A stretch of 64,000 nt of DNA, from NCBI RefSeq assembly GCF_900116555.1, contig NZ_FPAT01000001.1, positions 248,001-312,000 on the forward strand, written 5' to 3'. A program made the position numbers and the translations under genes. Below, in pieces: positions 33,656 to 41,341 of the stretch. The notes beneath the pieces were generated by a model. It saw only the letters and a list, made by a program, of their open reading frames with translations. It was not told the DNA's origin and ran no database searches. Every line of letters starts with the position of its first letter. Within the stretch, counting starts at the first letter, position 1. The stretch comes from Actinopolyspora lacussalsi subsp. righensis (GTDB lineage: Bacteria > Actinomycetota > Actinomycetes > Mycobacteriales > Pseudonocardiaceae).

Positions 33656-33725
33656 CCCGTCGATCCCCGCGCGAGGTCGTGGGGCCCCGAACACTCTCCG
33701 TTCCAGACAAGCAGAGGAAGAATCC

Positions 33726-34877
33726 ATGTCGCGGAAAACACTGCGCATCGCACTCAACGGCGTCACCGGCCGCATGGGGTACCGCCAACACCTGTTGCGT
33801 TCCATCCTGGAACTGCGTGACCAGGGCGGTATCGAGGTCGCCGACGGCGAGCGGGTGATGCTGGAACCGGTCCTGGTGGGCCGCAACTCCGCCAAACTCG
33901 CCGAGATGGCCCAGCAACACTCGATCGACGAGTGGAGCACCGAGCTCGACACCGTGTTGTCCGACGACTCGGTGGACATCTACTTCGACTCCCAGATCAC
34001 TTCGGCCAGGGAACGGGGAATCCGGGCAGCCGTCGCGGCGGGCAAACACGTCTACTCCGAAAAACCGGTCGCCGAGACCTCGGCCGGCGCCATGGAACTG
34101 GCCAGGCTCGCCGAACAAGCCGGGATCCGGCATGGCGTGGTGCACGACAAGCTGTTCCTGCCCGGGCTGTTGAAGCTGCGCAGGCTGCTCGACGGGGGAT
34201 TCTTCGGGAAGGTGCTGTCGGTACGCGGCGAATTCGGATACTGGGTCTTCGAGGGCGACTGGCAGAGCTCGCAGCGGCCGAGCTGGAACTACCGCACCGA
34301 GGACGGCGGCGGGATCGTCTCGGACATGTTCTGCCACTGGCACTACGTGCTGGAGAACCTGTTCGGACGCGTGGAGTCGGTGACGGCCAGGGCGACCACG
34401 CACATCCCCCGTCGTTGGGACGAGCGGGGCAACGCCTACGAGGCCACCGCCGACGACTCCGCCTACGGGATCTTCGAACTCGCCGACGGCGTGATCGCAC
34501 AGATCAACTCCTCGTGGGCGGTACGGGTCAACCGCGACGAACTGGTGGAGTTCCAGGTCGACGGTACCGAGGGAAGTGCCGTGGCCGGGCTGCGCGGCTG
34601 CCGGGTGCAGCACCGGTCGATGACGCCGAAACCGGTGTGGAACCCCGATATACCCAGCGGCGAACGTTTCCGCGAGCAGTGGTCGCCGGTTCCGGACAAC
34701 GAGGAGTTCGGCAACGGTTTCAAGGCCCAGTGGGAACGGTTCCTGCACGACGTACTCCGGGACAGGGACCACCCGTACGACTTCTTCGCGGGTGCGCGCG
34801 GCATCCAGCTCGCCGAAGCGGGGCTGCGTTCCTCCAGCACCGGACAACGGGTCCAGCTGGAAAACCTCGAACAGTGA
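33726..34877 (+). CDS. Gfo/Idh/MocA family oxidoreductase
   Basis: A 383-residue dehydrogenase-fold protein. The nucleotide motif is degenerate (IALNGVTGRMGYRQH instead of GxGxxG), the EKPVAET motif with the catalytic lysine lies near residue 108, and FCHWHYVLENLFG occupies the usual active-site helix. It may therefore bind its coenzyme in a modified way. It lies between the YesL-like gene and the ABC ATPase gene, and acts with the first dehydrogenase on the imported sugar. Substrate unknown. Confidence 0.87.
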   Translation: MSRKTLRIALNGVTGRMGYRQHLLRSILELRDQGGIEVADGERVMLEPVLVGRNSAKLAEMAQQHSIDEWSTELDTVLSDDSVDIYFDSQITSARERGIRAAVAAGKHVYSEKPVAETSAGAMELARLAEQAGIRHGVVHDKLFLPGLLKLRRLLDGGFFGKVLSVRGEFGYWVFEGDWQSSQRPSWNYRTEDGGGIVSDMFCHWHYVLENLFGRVESVTARATTHIPRRWDERGNAYEATADDSAYGIFELADGVIAQINSSWAVRVNRDELVEFQVDGTEGSAVAGLRGCRVQHRSMTPKPVWNPDIPSGERFREQWSPVPDNEEFGNGFKAQWERFLHDVLRDRDHPYDFFAGARGIQLAEAGLRSSSTGQRVQLENLEQ

Positions 34878-34914
34878 CGTCGAACAACCGCGAAACACCC
34901 CGAAAGGACGATCG

Positions 34915-36003
34915 ATGTCGCGAGTGACCTATCACGACGCCGCACGTGTGTTCGCCGGTAACTCCCCTGTCCGCGCGGTCGACAACCTACGGTTGACCGT
35001 CGACGACGGCGAGTTCCTGGTGTTGGTCGGACCGTCCGGATCCGGCAAGTCCACCGCGCTGCGCATGCTGGCGGGACTGGAGGAGATCGACGAGGGCAGC
35101 GTGCACATCGGTGATACCGACGTGACCTCGATGCCGCCCAAGTCCCGCGACATCGCGATGGTCTTTCAGTCCTACGCGCTCTATCCGCACATGACCGTGG
35201 CCGAGAACATGGGTTTCGCGCTGAAGCTGCGCCGGATACCCAAGCAGGACGTGCGGCAGCGGGTGACGGAGGCGGCCGAGCTGTTGGACCTGACCGAGTA
35301 CCTGGACCGCAAGCCCAGAGCGCTGTCCGGCGGGCAACGGCAACGTGTCGCCATGGGCAGGGCCATCGTGCGGGAACCCTCGGTGTTCCTGATGGACGAG
35401 CCGCTGTCGAACCTGGACGCCAAGCTGCGGGTGGAGACCCGGGCGAACATCGCCGCGCTGCAGCGCAGACTCGGCACGACCACCATCTACGTCACCCACG
35501 ATCAGACCGAGGCCATGACGATGGGACATCGCGTGGCGGTGCTGGCGGACGGGGTGCTGCAACAGTGTGACACTCCCAGGGAGCTCTACGAACGCCCTGC
35601 CAACGCCTTCGTGGCGGGCTTCATCGGCTCACCCGCGATGAACCTGGAGACCGTGCCGCTGACAGCCGGTGGTGCCCGACTGGACGAGGTGACCCTGCCG
35701 ATCCCCCGCGCGGCGATGGACTCCCTGGGAGGCGGCTCCGAGGTCACCGTCGGAATCAGGCCCGAATCACTGCGGCTGGTCTCCGACGAACAGCCGGACG
35801 GCCTCGCACTGCACGTGGAACTCGTCGAGGAGCTGGGGGCCGACTGCCTGATTCACGGCCGGACCGCCGTGGACGGCAAACGGCTGATCGTACGTGCCGA
35901 CGGGCGCAGGCCACCGGCGCTGGGCGACACGGTGCACGTGGTGGTGCGCGACCCCGAGGAGATCCACCTGTTCGACGCGGAAAGCGGCAACCGACCGGAG
36001 TGA
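34915..36003 (+). CDS. ABC transporter ATPase, UgpC/MsmX type
   Basis: A 362-residue ATPase. Walker A GPSGSGKST (near 37-45), the Q loop VFQSYALYPHMT, signature LSGGQRQRV near 135, Walker B FLMDEPLSNLDAKL near 160, and a TOBE domain at the C-terminus (VGIRPESL). The ATG at 34915 follows GAAAGGACG. Because many actinomycetes share one ATPase between several sugar importers, this gene may also serve others; here it closes the operon and is followed by a terminator. Confidence 0.93.
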   Translation: MSRVTYHDAARVFAGNSPVRAVDNLRLTVDDGEFLVLVGPSGSGKSTALRMLAGLEEIDEGSVHIGDTDVTSMPPKSRDIAMVFQSYALYPHMTVAENMGFALKLRRIPKQDVRQRVTEAAELLDLTEYLDRKPRALSGGQRQRVAMGRAIVREPSVFLMDEPLSNLDAKLRVETRANIAALQRRLGTTTIYVTHDQTEAMTMGHRVAVLADGVLQQCDTPRELYERPANAFVAGFIGSPAMNLETVPLTAGGARLDEVTLPIPRAAMDSLGGGSEVTVGIRPESLRLVSDEQPDGLALHVELVEELGADCLIHGRTAVDGKRLIVRADGRRPPALGDTVHVVVRDPEEIHLFDAESGNRPE

Positions 36004-36034
36004 GATCCGGCGCTCCGCGAACGTGACACGCACG

Positions 36035-36067
36035 GGCCGGTGACCGCATGTCCCTCGGTCACCGGCC
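36035..36067 (+). terminator. Terminator after the ABC operon
   Basis: GGCCGGTGACCG (36035-36046) and its exact inverse CGGTCACCGGCC (36056-36067) form a 12-bp stem with a 9-base loop, 32 bases after the ATPase stop. Confidence 0.75.
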
Positions 36068-36292
36068 ACGACACCCGCATCTCACCGGTACGGTTCTCGG
36101 GGTCCTTCCGGGTGACCGGCCGTCTCGGAGCTGTCGCGCCGAACGGCGTCCCTTTCTCCGGGCGACGGACGCACCGGGAAAGCCCGTCGTCGACGTCGAG
36201 GGTCTTCACTGCTGCTTTCCTGTCGTGTTTTCGAGAAGGCTCGGTCTTTTCGGTTCCAAAAACACCGAAAACCACCTCGTCAACGCGACCAC

Positions 36293-36434
36293 CCGCGGGT
36301 TCTCCCGTGCGGCTCTCGCGAGGACGCCGGAGACGTGGCGTAGTACCCTACTCGATGTCTCCGGACCCGCAGCGAGAGCCGCACGAGAGGTCCCGCCGAG
36401 CGAGCGACCCGCCAACCCGACCGGAAAACTTCAA
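36293..36434 (+). repeat. Dispersed intergenic repeat, copy A
   Basis: This segment has GTGCGGCTCTCG near its left end and GCGAGAGCCGCACGAGAGG near its right end, so it can fold on itself; the right end continues as CGGAAAACTTCAA. Close relatives lie at 40030-40132, 39726-39785 (inverted) and 60050-60131 (inverted). The gap between the ATPase gene and the lacI gene (36004-36434) otherwise holds only the terminator. Confidence 0.7.
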
Positions 36435-37466
36435 TCAGCTCACCGGCGGAGTGCTCGCGCGCACTACCACCTCACCACTGAACCGGCGGGTACGGGAACG
36501 TTCGGCGGGCTCGTCGAGCAGGAAGCCCAGCGCCTCCTCGCCGAGACGTTCCAGCGGGATCCGCACCGTCGTCAACGACGGCCACACGTCCCGCAGACTG
36601 GCGATGTCGTCGAAGCCCGCCACTGCCAGCTCGTCCGGTAACCGGACTCCCCGATCGCGAAACGCCGACAGGGCTCCCACCGCCATGACGTCGTTGACCG
36701 CGAACACGCACTCGGGAGCGCGGTCGCGTTCGAGCAGTTCCGAGGCCGCCTCGTAACCACCGTCGCGCGTGAACTCGCCGTTGATCACGTCCCGACCTGC
36801 CACCTCGATGCCGTGCTGACGCAGCCCTTCCCGGAAACCCGCCAGCCGATCACGAGCCGTGAGCAGGTCGGAGGGTCCGGCGAGCACGGCGAACCTTCGG
36901 TAGCCCAGGTTCACGAGTTCCTCGGCCAACGCGCGGGCCCCGCTCCGGTTCTCGACGATGACGGTGTCGGCGGGCAGTATGTGCTGCCCGATGGCCGCGG
37001 CCCGTCCGCCCGCGGCGGTGTAGGCGTCCAGCTCGGCCCGCAACGCCTCCAGCTGCTCCTCGTTGGTGGTGCGACTGCCCACCAGGACGACGCCACGTGC
37101 CTGTTGACTGCGCAGCGAGGCGACGTACTCGGCCTCGCGCTCGAAGCGGCGCTCCGTACTGGCCAGGGTAATGATCAGGCCGTGCGGCTCCGCGTGTCGA
37201 ACGACGCTGGCGGCGATGGTGGAAAAGTACGGGTCGGAGATGTCCGGCACCACCAGACCGACGACATCGGTGCCGCCCCGCGCCATGGCCTGCGCGGGGG
37301 CACTGGGCGAATAGTCCAGGTTCGCGGCGGCCTGCCGGACTCGCTCCCGCAGGTCGGCGCCGACGCTGCGCGTACTGCCGTTGAGAACTCGTGACGCGGT
37401 GGCCAGTGAAACCCCGGCCTGGCGCGCGACGTCGACCAGGTTCACCTTGCCGGAACCACGCGGCAT
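36435..37466 (-). CDS. LacI-family repressor of the sugar locus
   Basis: A 343-residue LacI/GalR repressor. The helix-turn-helix and hinge lie at residues 8-60 (NLVDVARQAGVSLATASRVL, then YSPSAPAQAMA); the sugar-binding domain has VVGLVVPDISDPYFSTIAAS and CVFAVNDVMAVGAL and AVAGFDDIA. The ATG at 37466 follows GGGAGGACGG; the open frame upstream belongs to the promoter. It is divergent from the DUF993 gene, and three matching palindromes (at 27027, 37507 and 37574) suggest it represses itself, the DUF993 pair and the transporter operon until the inducer sugar appears. Confidence 0.92.
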   Translation of the reverse strand: MPRGSGKVNLVDVARQAGVSLATASRVLNGSTRSVGADLRERVRQAAANLDYSPSAPAQAMARGGTDVVGLVVPDISDPYFSTIAASVVRHAEPHGLIITLASTERRFEREAEYVASLRSQQARGVVLVGSRTTNEEQLEALRAELDAYTAAGGRAAAIGQHILPADTVIVENRSGARALAEELVNLGYRRFAVLAGPSDLLTARDRLAGFREGLRQHGIEVAGRDVINGEFTRDGGYEAASELLERDRAPECVFAVNDVMAVGALSAFRDRGVRLPDELAVAGFDDIASLRDVWPSLTTVRIPLERLGEEALGFLLDEPAERSRTRRFSGEVVVRASTPPVS

Positions 37467-37503
37467 CCGTCCTCCCTCACCCTCGGGTGATCCGATGCTA
37501 CCC

Positions 37504-37523
37504 GCTGGAAAGCTCTTTCCAGC
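37504..37523. promoter_or_regulatory. LacI operator, sugar locus copy 2
   Basis: GCTGGAAAGCTCTTTCCAGC is a perfect 20-base palindrome with core GGAAAGCTCTTTCC, 38 bases upstream of the lacI start. It suits autoregulation. Confidence 0.8.
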
Positions 37524-37573
37524 ACGCTCCCCGGAGATTTCTTGCGTTCCCGGGAGGTTACTCCTAAGCTTTT

Positions 37574-37587
37574 GGAAAACGCTTTCC
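37574..37587. promoter_or_regulatory. LacI operator, sugar locus copy 3
   Basis: GGAAAACGCTTTCC matches the consensus GGAAA-4-TTTCC of the other two sites and faces the DUF993 gene, about 140 bases from its start. Confidence 0.75.
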
Positions 37588-37724
37588 TTTACCTGAAGCA
37601 CGCCTCTCAGTCCTGTCGGCGGCCGGTATGGCCCCTTCGGAGCGGCCAGCCACCGAAGCAGGCCCCGGCACCGCGAACAGAGCGCATCCCGACAACCCGA
37701 ACAGAAAACTTCGACGAGGTCTCC

Positions 37725-38888
37725 GTGTCGCGCACTATCCAACTGCCCCGCTCGGACGGTTCGCTCTACAGTCACCACCTGCACGAGCCGGTCAACCGAT
37801 CACTTCCGACGGAAGCGCCCACCAGTCGCATCGCCTACGCCGCCGCCCACGTCGTCGCCGATCCGTTCGGGGAGAACACCCCCGGTTCGGCGGCCGAGAT
37901 CGACTGGGACAGCACACTGGCCTTCCGCGGACACCTGTGGGAGTGCGGCCTCGGGGTCGCCGAGGCCATGGACACCGCACAGCGCGGCATGGGCCTGGAC
38001 TGGAGCGCGACCCGTGAGCTGATCCGCCGCAGCGGCGAGGAAGCGGCACGTGTCGGCGGACGCATCGCCGCCGGAGTGGGCACCGATCACCTGTCACCCC
38101 AGATCACCGATCTCGACGAACTGATCGAGGGATACCGCGAACAGCTCGACGTCACGCAGCGGGCCGGGGCGCGTGTGATCCTGATGGCCAGCAGGCAACT
38201 CGCCGCGGCCGCGGCGGGCCCCGCCGACTACCGAAAGGTCTACGACAAGCTGCTGGCCGAGGTGGAGCAACCCGCGATCCTGCACTGGCTGGGCCCGGCG
38301 TTCGACCCGGCGCTGGAGGGGTACTGGGGGTCGAACGACATCGACGAAGCGGCGGACTCCCTGTTGGAGATCCTGCACGCGCGTCCGGAGCGCATCGACG
38401 GGGTGAAAGTGTCGCTGCTGGACGCCGAGCACGAGATACGGTTGCGGGAGCGGCTGCCCGAAGGGGTCCGGCTCTACACCGGCGACGACTTCAACTACCC
38501 GAGGCTGATCAAGGGGGAGTCGGGCAGCCACAGCGACGCGCTGCTCGGCGTGTTCGCGGCCATCGCTCCCGCCGCCGCGGCGGCGCTGCACGCTCTGGAC
38601 GAGGGGGACGAGGTGAGGTTCGACGAGATCCTCTCCCCCACCGTCCCACTGGCGCGGCAGTTGTTCGCCCAGCCGACCTACTACTACAAGACCGGCATCG
38701 CCTTCCTCGCGTGGTTGCGCGGTCAGCAGCCCGGTTTCGGCATGGTCGGCGGGTTGCAGAGCGGACGGAGCATCGTGCACCTCGCGGAGGTCTTCCGCCT
38801 CGCGGACGTGGCGGGCACGTTGCCGGAACCCGACCGGGCCGCCGACCGCATGCGCGGCCTGCTCGAGATCGCGGGGGTGGCACGATGA
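37725..38888 (+). CDS. DUF993 family protein
   Basis: A 387-residue protein of the DUF993 family, whose fold is a TIM barrel related to dihydrodipicolinate synthase/aldolases. Visible segments: RIAYAAAHVVADPF, ILHWLGPAFDPALEGYWGSN, VKVSLLDAEHE (with the barrel lysine, K in GVKVS) and YTGDDFNYPRLIKG. A carbon-carbon cleaving or hydrolytic step on an oxidised sugar is plausible but not shown for the family. The GTG at 37725 follows CGAGG; the longer frame upstream is not coding. Its stop overlaps the next ATG, giving a two-gene operon facing the lacI gene. Confidence 0.85.
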   Translation: MSRTIQLPRSDGSLYSHHLHEPVNRSLPTEAPTSRIAYAAAHVVADPFGENTPGSAAEIDWDSTLAFRGHLWECGLGVAEAMDTAQRGMGLDWSATRELIRRSGEEAARVGGRIAAGVGTDHLSPQITDLDELIEGYREQLDVTQRAGARVILMASRQLAAAAAGPADYRKVYDKLLAEVEQPAILHWLGPAFDPALEGYWGSNDIDEAADSLLEILHARPERIDGVKVSLLDAEHEIRLRERLPEGVRLYTGDDFNYPRLIKGESGSHSDALLGVFAAIAPAAAAALHALDEGDEVRFDEILSPTVPLARQLFAQPTYYYKTGIAFLAWLRGQQPGFGMVGGLQSGRSIVHLAEVFRLADVAGTLPEPDRAADRMRGLLEIAGVAR

Positions 38889-39712
38889 CCGACGGCGGTA
38901 TCGCACGGCTGTCGTTGAACCAGAAGACCCTGAACCGGTACTCGTTACCGGCAGCCGTCGCGGAATGCGTCCGGACCGGAATCCCGGCTATGGGGCTGTG
39001 GCGCGAACCGGTACAGGAGTACGGGCTCACCGAGGCGGCGGAGCTGATGCGCTCGAACGGGCTCCGGGTCTCCTCACTGTGTCGAGGGGGTTTCCTCACC
39101 ACCGACTCACCCGAGGCCCGCGCGGAAGCACTGCGGGACAACCGGCTCGCGATCGACGAGGCCGCCGAACTCGGCGCCCCCTGCCTCGTCCTCGTGGTCG
39201 GGGGCCTGCCGGACGGCTCCAAGGATCTGGCCGGGGCGCGTCAACGGGTGGTCGACACGCTGGCCGAGCTCGCCCCCTACGCCGAACGACAGGGGGTGCG
39301 GCTGGCGCTGGAAGCGTTGCACCCCATGTACTGCGCGGACCGTGCGGTGCTGTCCACACTCGAACAGGCACTGGACATCGCCGAGCCCTTTCCCGAGAAC
39401 CAGGTCGGCGTGGTGGTCGACACCTTCCACGTGTGGTGGGATCCGAAGCTGTTCGAGCAGATCGAACGATCCGGTTCGCGCATCGCGTCCTTCCAGGTCT
39501 GCGACTGGCTGACACCGCTACCGGCCGATGTGCTGCTCGGCAGGGGGATGATGGGCGACGGGCACATCGACTTTCCCCCGATCCGGGAAGCCGTCCGCCG
39601 AGCCGGCTACACCGGAGACACCGAGGTCGAGATCTTCAACGAGGAAGTCTGGTCCACGCCCGCCGACGAGGTGGTGGATACCATGATCGAGCGTTACCTC
39701 CACCTGGTCTGA
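38885..39712 (+). CDS. Sugar phosphate isomerase/epimerase family protein
   Basis: A 275-residue TIM-barrel protein of the AP-endonuclease-2-like isomerase group. The metal-ligand pattern is present: LALEALHPMY (E and H near 140-145), VVVDTFHVWW (D and H near 180-184), FQVCDW near 205 and VEIFNEE near 250. It would interconvert ketose and aldose or epimerise a keto sugar. ATG at 38885 overlaps the DUF993 stop (ATGA). Together with the two Gfo/Idh dehydrogenases, the set looks like an oxidise-isomerise-cleave sugar pathway. Confidence 0.88.
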   Translation: MTDGGIARLSLNQKTLNRYSLPAAVAECVRTGIPAMGLWREPVQEYGLTEAAELMRSNGLRVSSLCRGGFLTTDSPEARAEALRDNRLAIDEAAELGAPCLVLVVGGLPDGSKDLAGARQRVVDTLAELAPYAERQGVRLALEALHPMYCADRAVLSTLEQALDIAEPFPENQVGVVVDTFHVWWDPKLFEQIERSGSRIASFQVCDWLTPLPADVLLGRGMMGDGHIDFPPIREAVRRAGYTGDTEVEIFNEEVWSTPADEVVDTMIERYLHLV

Positions 39713-39725
39713 GACAGCTTCTACG

Positions 39726-39785
39726 GGCTCGGTTGTCGAAGTTGCTCGGGCGGCGGAACCTCTCGCACGGCTCTCGCTGTGTTGT
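39726..39785 (-). repeat. Dispersed intergenic repeat, inverted partial copy D
   Basis: This stretch has a left flank GTTGTCGAAGTTGCTCGGG and then positions 39755-39779, which are the exact reverse complement (25 bases) of 40105-40129 in copy B. Its flank resembles those of copies A and C. Confidence 0.7.
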
Positions 39786-40129
39786 TGGGCCGTTCGCTCT
39801 GGCGGGGTGGTCGGTAGCCGGTGCGTGAGGCGGCGCCTCGCCGCTTTCATGGCCGCTTTCCGTCGCGTGGTGCGGGGGCTTCGATTTCGCGAGAAATCGA
39901 CGCCCTCTGAGCAGCGGTGTGGCCCCGGCTCCGTCAATTTCCCACGAAATCGCCGGGCCACTTCGACGCAGTGCCGAACTCCCATCACTCCCGCAGGCCG
40001 CACTCCGACCACCCTCGCGATCGGCACCGCCGCGGGTTCTCCCGTGCGGCTCTCGTGAGGAAGGCCCGACGTGGCGTAGTGGCTACTCGATGTCGGGGCT
40101 CCCGCAGCGAGAGCCGTGCGAGAGGTTCC
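39755..40129. repeat. Gene-free segment bounded by 25-bp perfect inverted repeats
   Basis: The 375-base segment 39755-40129 begins and ends with perfect inverted repeats. Inside lie two further hairpins: TCGATTTCGCGAGAAATCGA (39881-39900) and ATTTCCCACGAAAT (39937-39950). It contains no protein-like ORF. It fits a non-autonomous miniature transposable element or a pair of opposed repeats; no target duplication was found by eye. Confidence 0.6.
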
Positions 40130-40132
40130 GCT
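40030..40132 (+). repeat. Dispersed intergenic repeat, copy B
   Basis: CCGCGGGTTCTCCCGTGCGG at its left end and the GACGTGGCGTAGT and CTACTCGATGTC segments in the middle are shared with copy A (36293-36434), with small changes. The whole forms a long imperfect stem. Confidence 0.75.
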
Positions 40133-40187
40133 CAGACAACCATCCAAGCAAATAGGGACAGCACTTTCTCGGGGACAGGAGAATTGG

Positions 40188-41198
40188 ATGCGGGTACTGG
40201 CGGCTCCGGACAAGTTCCGCGGCTCGGTGAGCGCGGCCGAGGTGGCAGCCGCCATCGCGGAGGCCGCGAGGTCCTGCGGTTCGGAGTGCGTCGAGCTGCC
40301 GCTGGCGGACGGCGGCGAGGGCACGCTCGACGCGTTCGGCGGGGCCAACCGGTGGACCGAGGTGTCCGACCCGTCGGGCGAACGGGTCGAGGCGGGCTGG
40401 CGGCTCGATGCCGACGGGCGAGCCGTGGTGGAGATGGCCCGTGCCTCCGGCCTGGCGTTGGTCGGCGGCGCAGCGGGAAACGACCCCGAGAACGCGAGCA
40501 CGCGAGGCACGGGAGAGCTGATCGCCGCCGCCCTGCGGGAGGGTGCGGAGCGAGTACTGGTCGGCATGGGCGGTTCGGCGACCACCGACGGCGGTTCGGG
40601 GGCCGTCGCCGAGCTGGCGGAGTTCGCACCGCTGGACGGGTCGAACGGAAACCCCGAAGTGCTGGTCTGCTGCGATGTGGAGACCGTGTTCTCGGACGCG
40701 GCGCGGATCTTCGGGCCGCAGAAAGGCGTCCGGCCGGAACTGATCGAGCACCTGACCGACAGGCTGCGCGAGATCGCCACCGAGTACCGACGTCGATTCG
40801 GAGTGGACGTCTCGAGGATTCCGGGCGGCGGCGCGGCCGGTGGACTGGCGGGTGGTCTCGCCGCGCTGGGAGCGCGCCCGGTGTCCGGTTTCGACACGAT
40901 CGCGACGGAGCTGGGGCTACGGGCCGCGCTGGATACGGCGGACCTGGTGATAACCGGCGAGGGCAAGCTCGATCTCGGTTCGTTCGACGGCAAAGTGGTC
41001 GGCGGTGTCGCGCGCGAGGCGCGACGACACGATGTGGCGGTGCTGGCTGTGGTCGGAACCGCCGGCGCCGAGGCCGCGGCCCGGATCGCCACGCGCGACA
41101 TCACCGCGGAGTTCGGAAGTGCTCGTGCCTGGCACGAGACGACCGAGTGCGTGCGGCGATGTGTGATCGACCGGTTGGGCCCCACCGCGAAGAGCTGA
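40188..41198 (+). CDS. Glycerate kinase (type I)
   Basis: A 336-residue glycerate kinase of the GarK/GlxK family, which phosphorylates glycerate with ATP. The N-terminal VLAAPDKFRGSVSA, the PLADGGEGTLDAF loop (about 37-49), VGMGGSATTDGGSGA near 125, FGPQKG, GGGAAGGLAGGLAALGA near 210 and ITGEGKLD near 255 are the family signatures. The ATG at 40188 follows ACAGGAG; the upstream frame lies in the repeat element. It could feed products of sugar-acid breakdown into glycolysis. It stands alone between the isomerase operon and the convergent lyase gene. Confidence 0.93.
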   Translation: MRVLAAPDKFRGSVSAAEVAAAIAEAARSCGSECVELPLADGGEGTLDAFGGANRWTEVSDPSGERVEAGWRLDADGRAVVEMARASGLALVGGAAGNDPENASTRGTGELIAAALREGAERVLVGMGGSATTDGGSGAVAELAEFAPLDGSNGNPEVLVCCDVETVFSDAARIFGPQKGVRPELIEHLTDRLREIATEYRRRFGVDVSRIPGGGAAGGLAGGLAALGARPVSGFDTIATELGLRAALDTADLVITGEGKLDLGSFDGKVVGGVAREARRHDVAVLAVVGTAGAEAAARIATRDITAEFGSARAWHETTECVRRCVIDRLGPTAKS

Positions 41199-41293
41199 CG
41201 CGAAGAACCGTCCGGGAGAGCTCACGGCGGAACTCGTTCACCCGGTCGGCAACCGGCCACGACGACGGGTTCCGCCGTGGATTCTCGGTACGC

Positions 41294-41321
41294 GGTGGGA
41301 CGGCACCGGCGCCGTCCCACC
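41294..41321. terminator. Bidirectional terminator hairpin
   Basis: GGTGGGACGGC (41294-41304) pairs exactly with GCCGTCCCACC (41311-41321) around a 6-base loop, between the converging glycerate kinase and lyase genes. Confidence 0.8.
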
Positions 41322-41341
41322 CACGGCGGCGGAGGAGCGGA

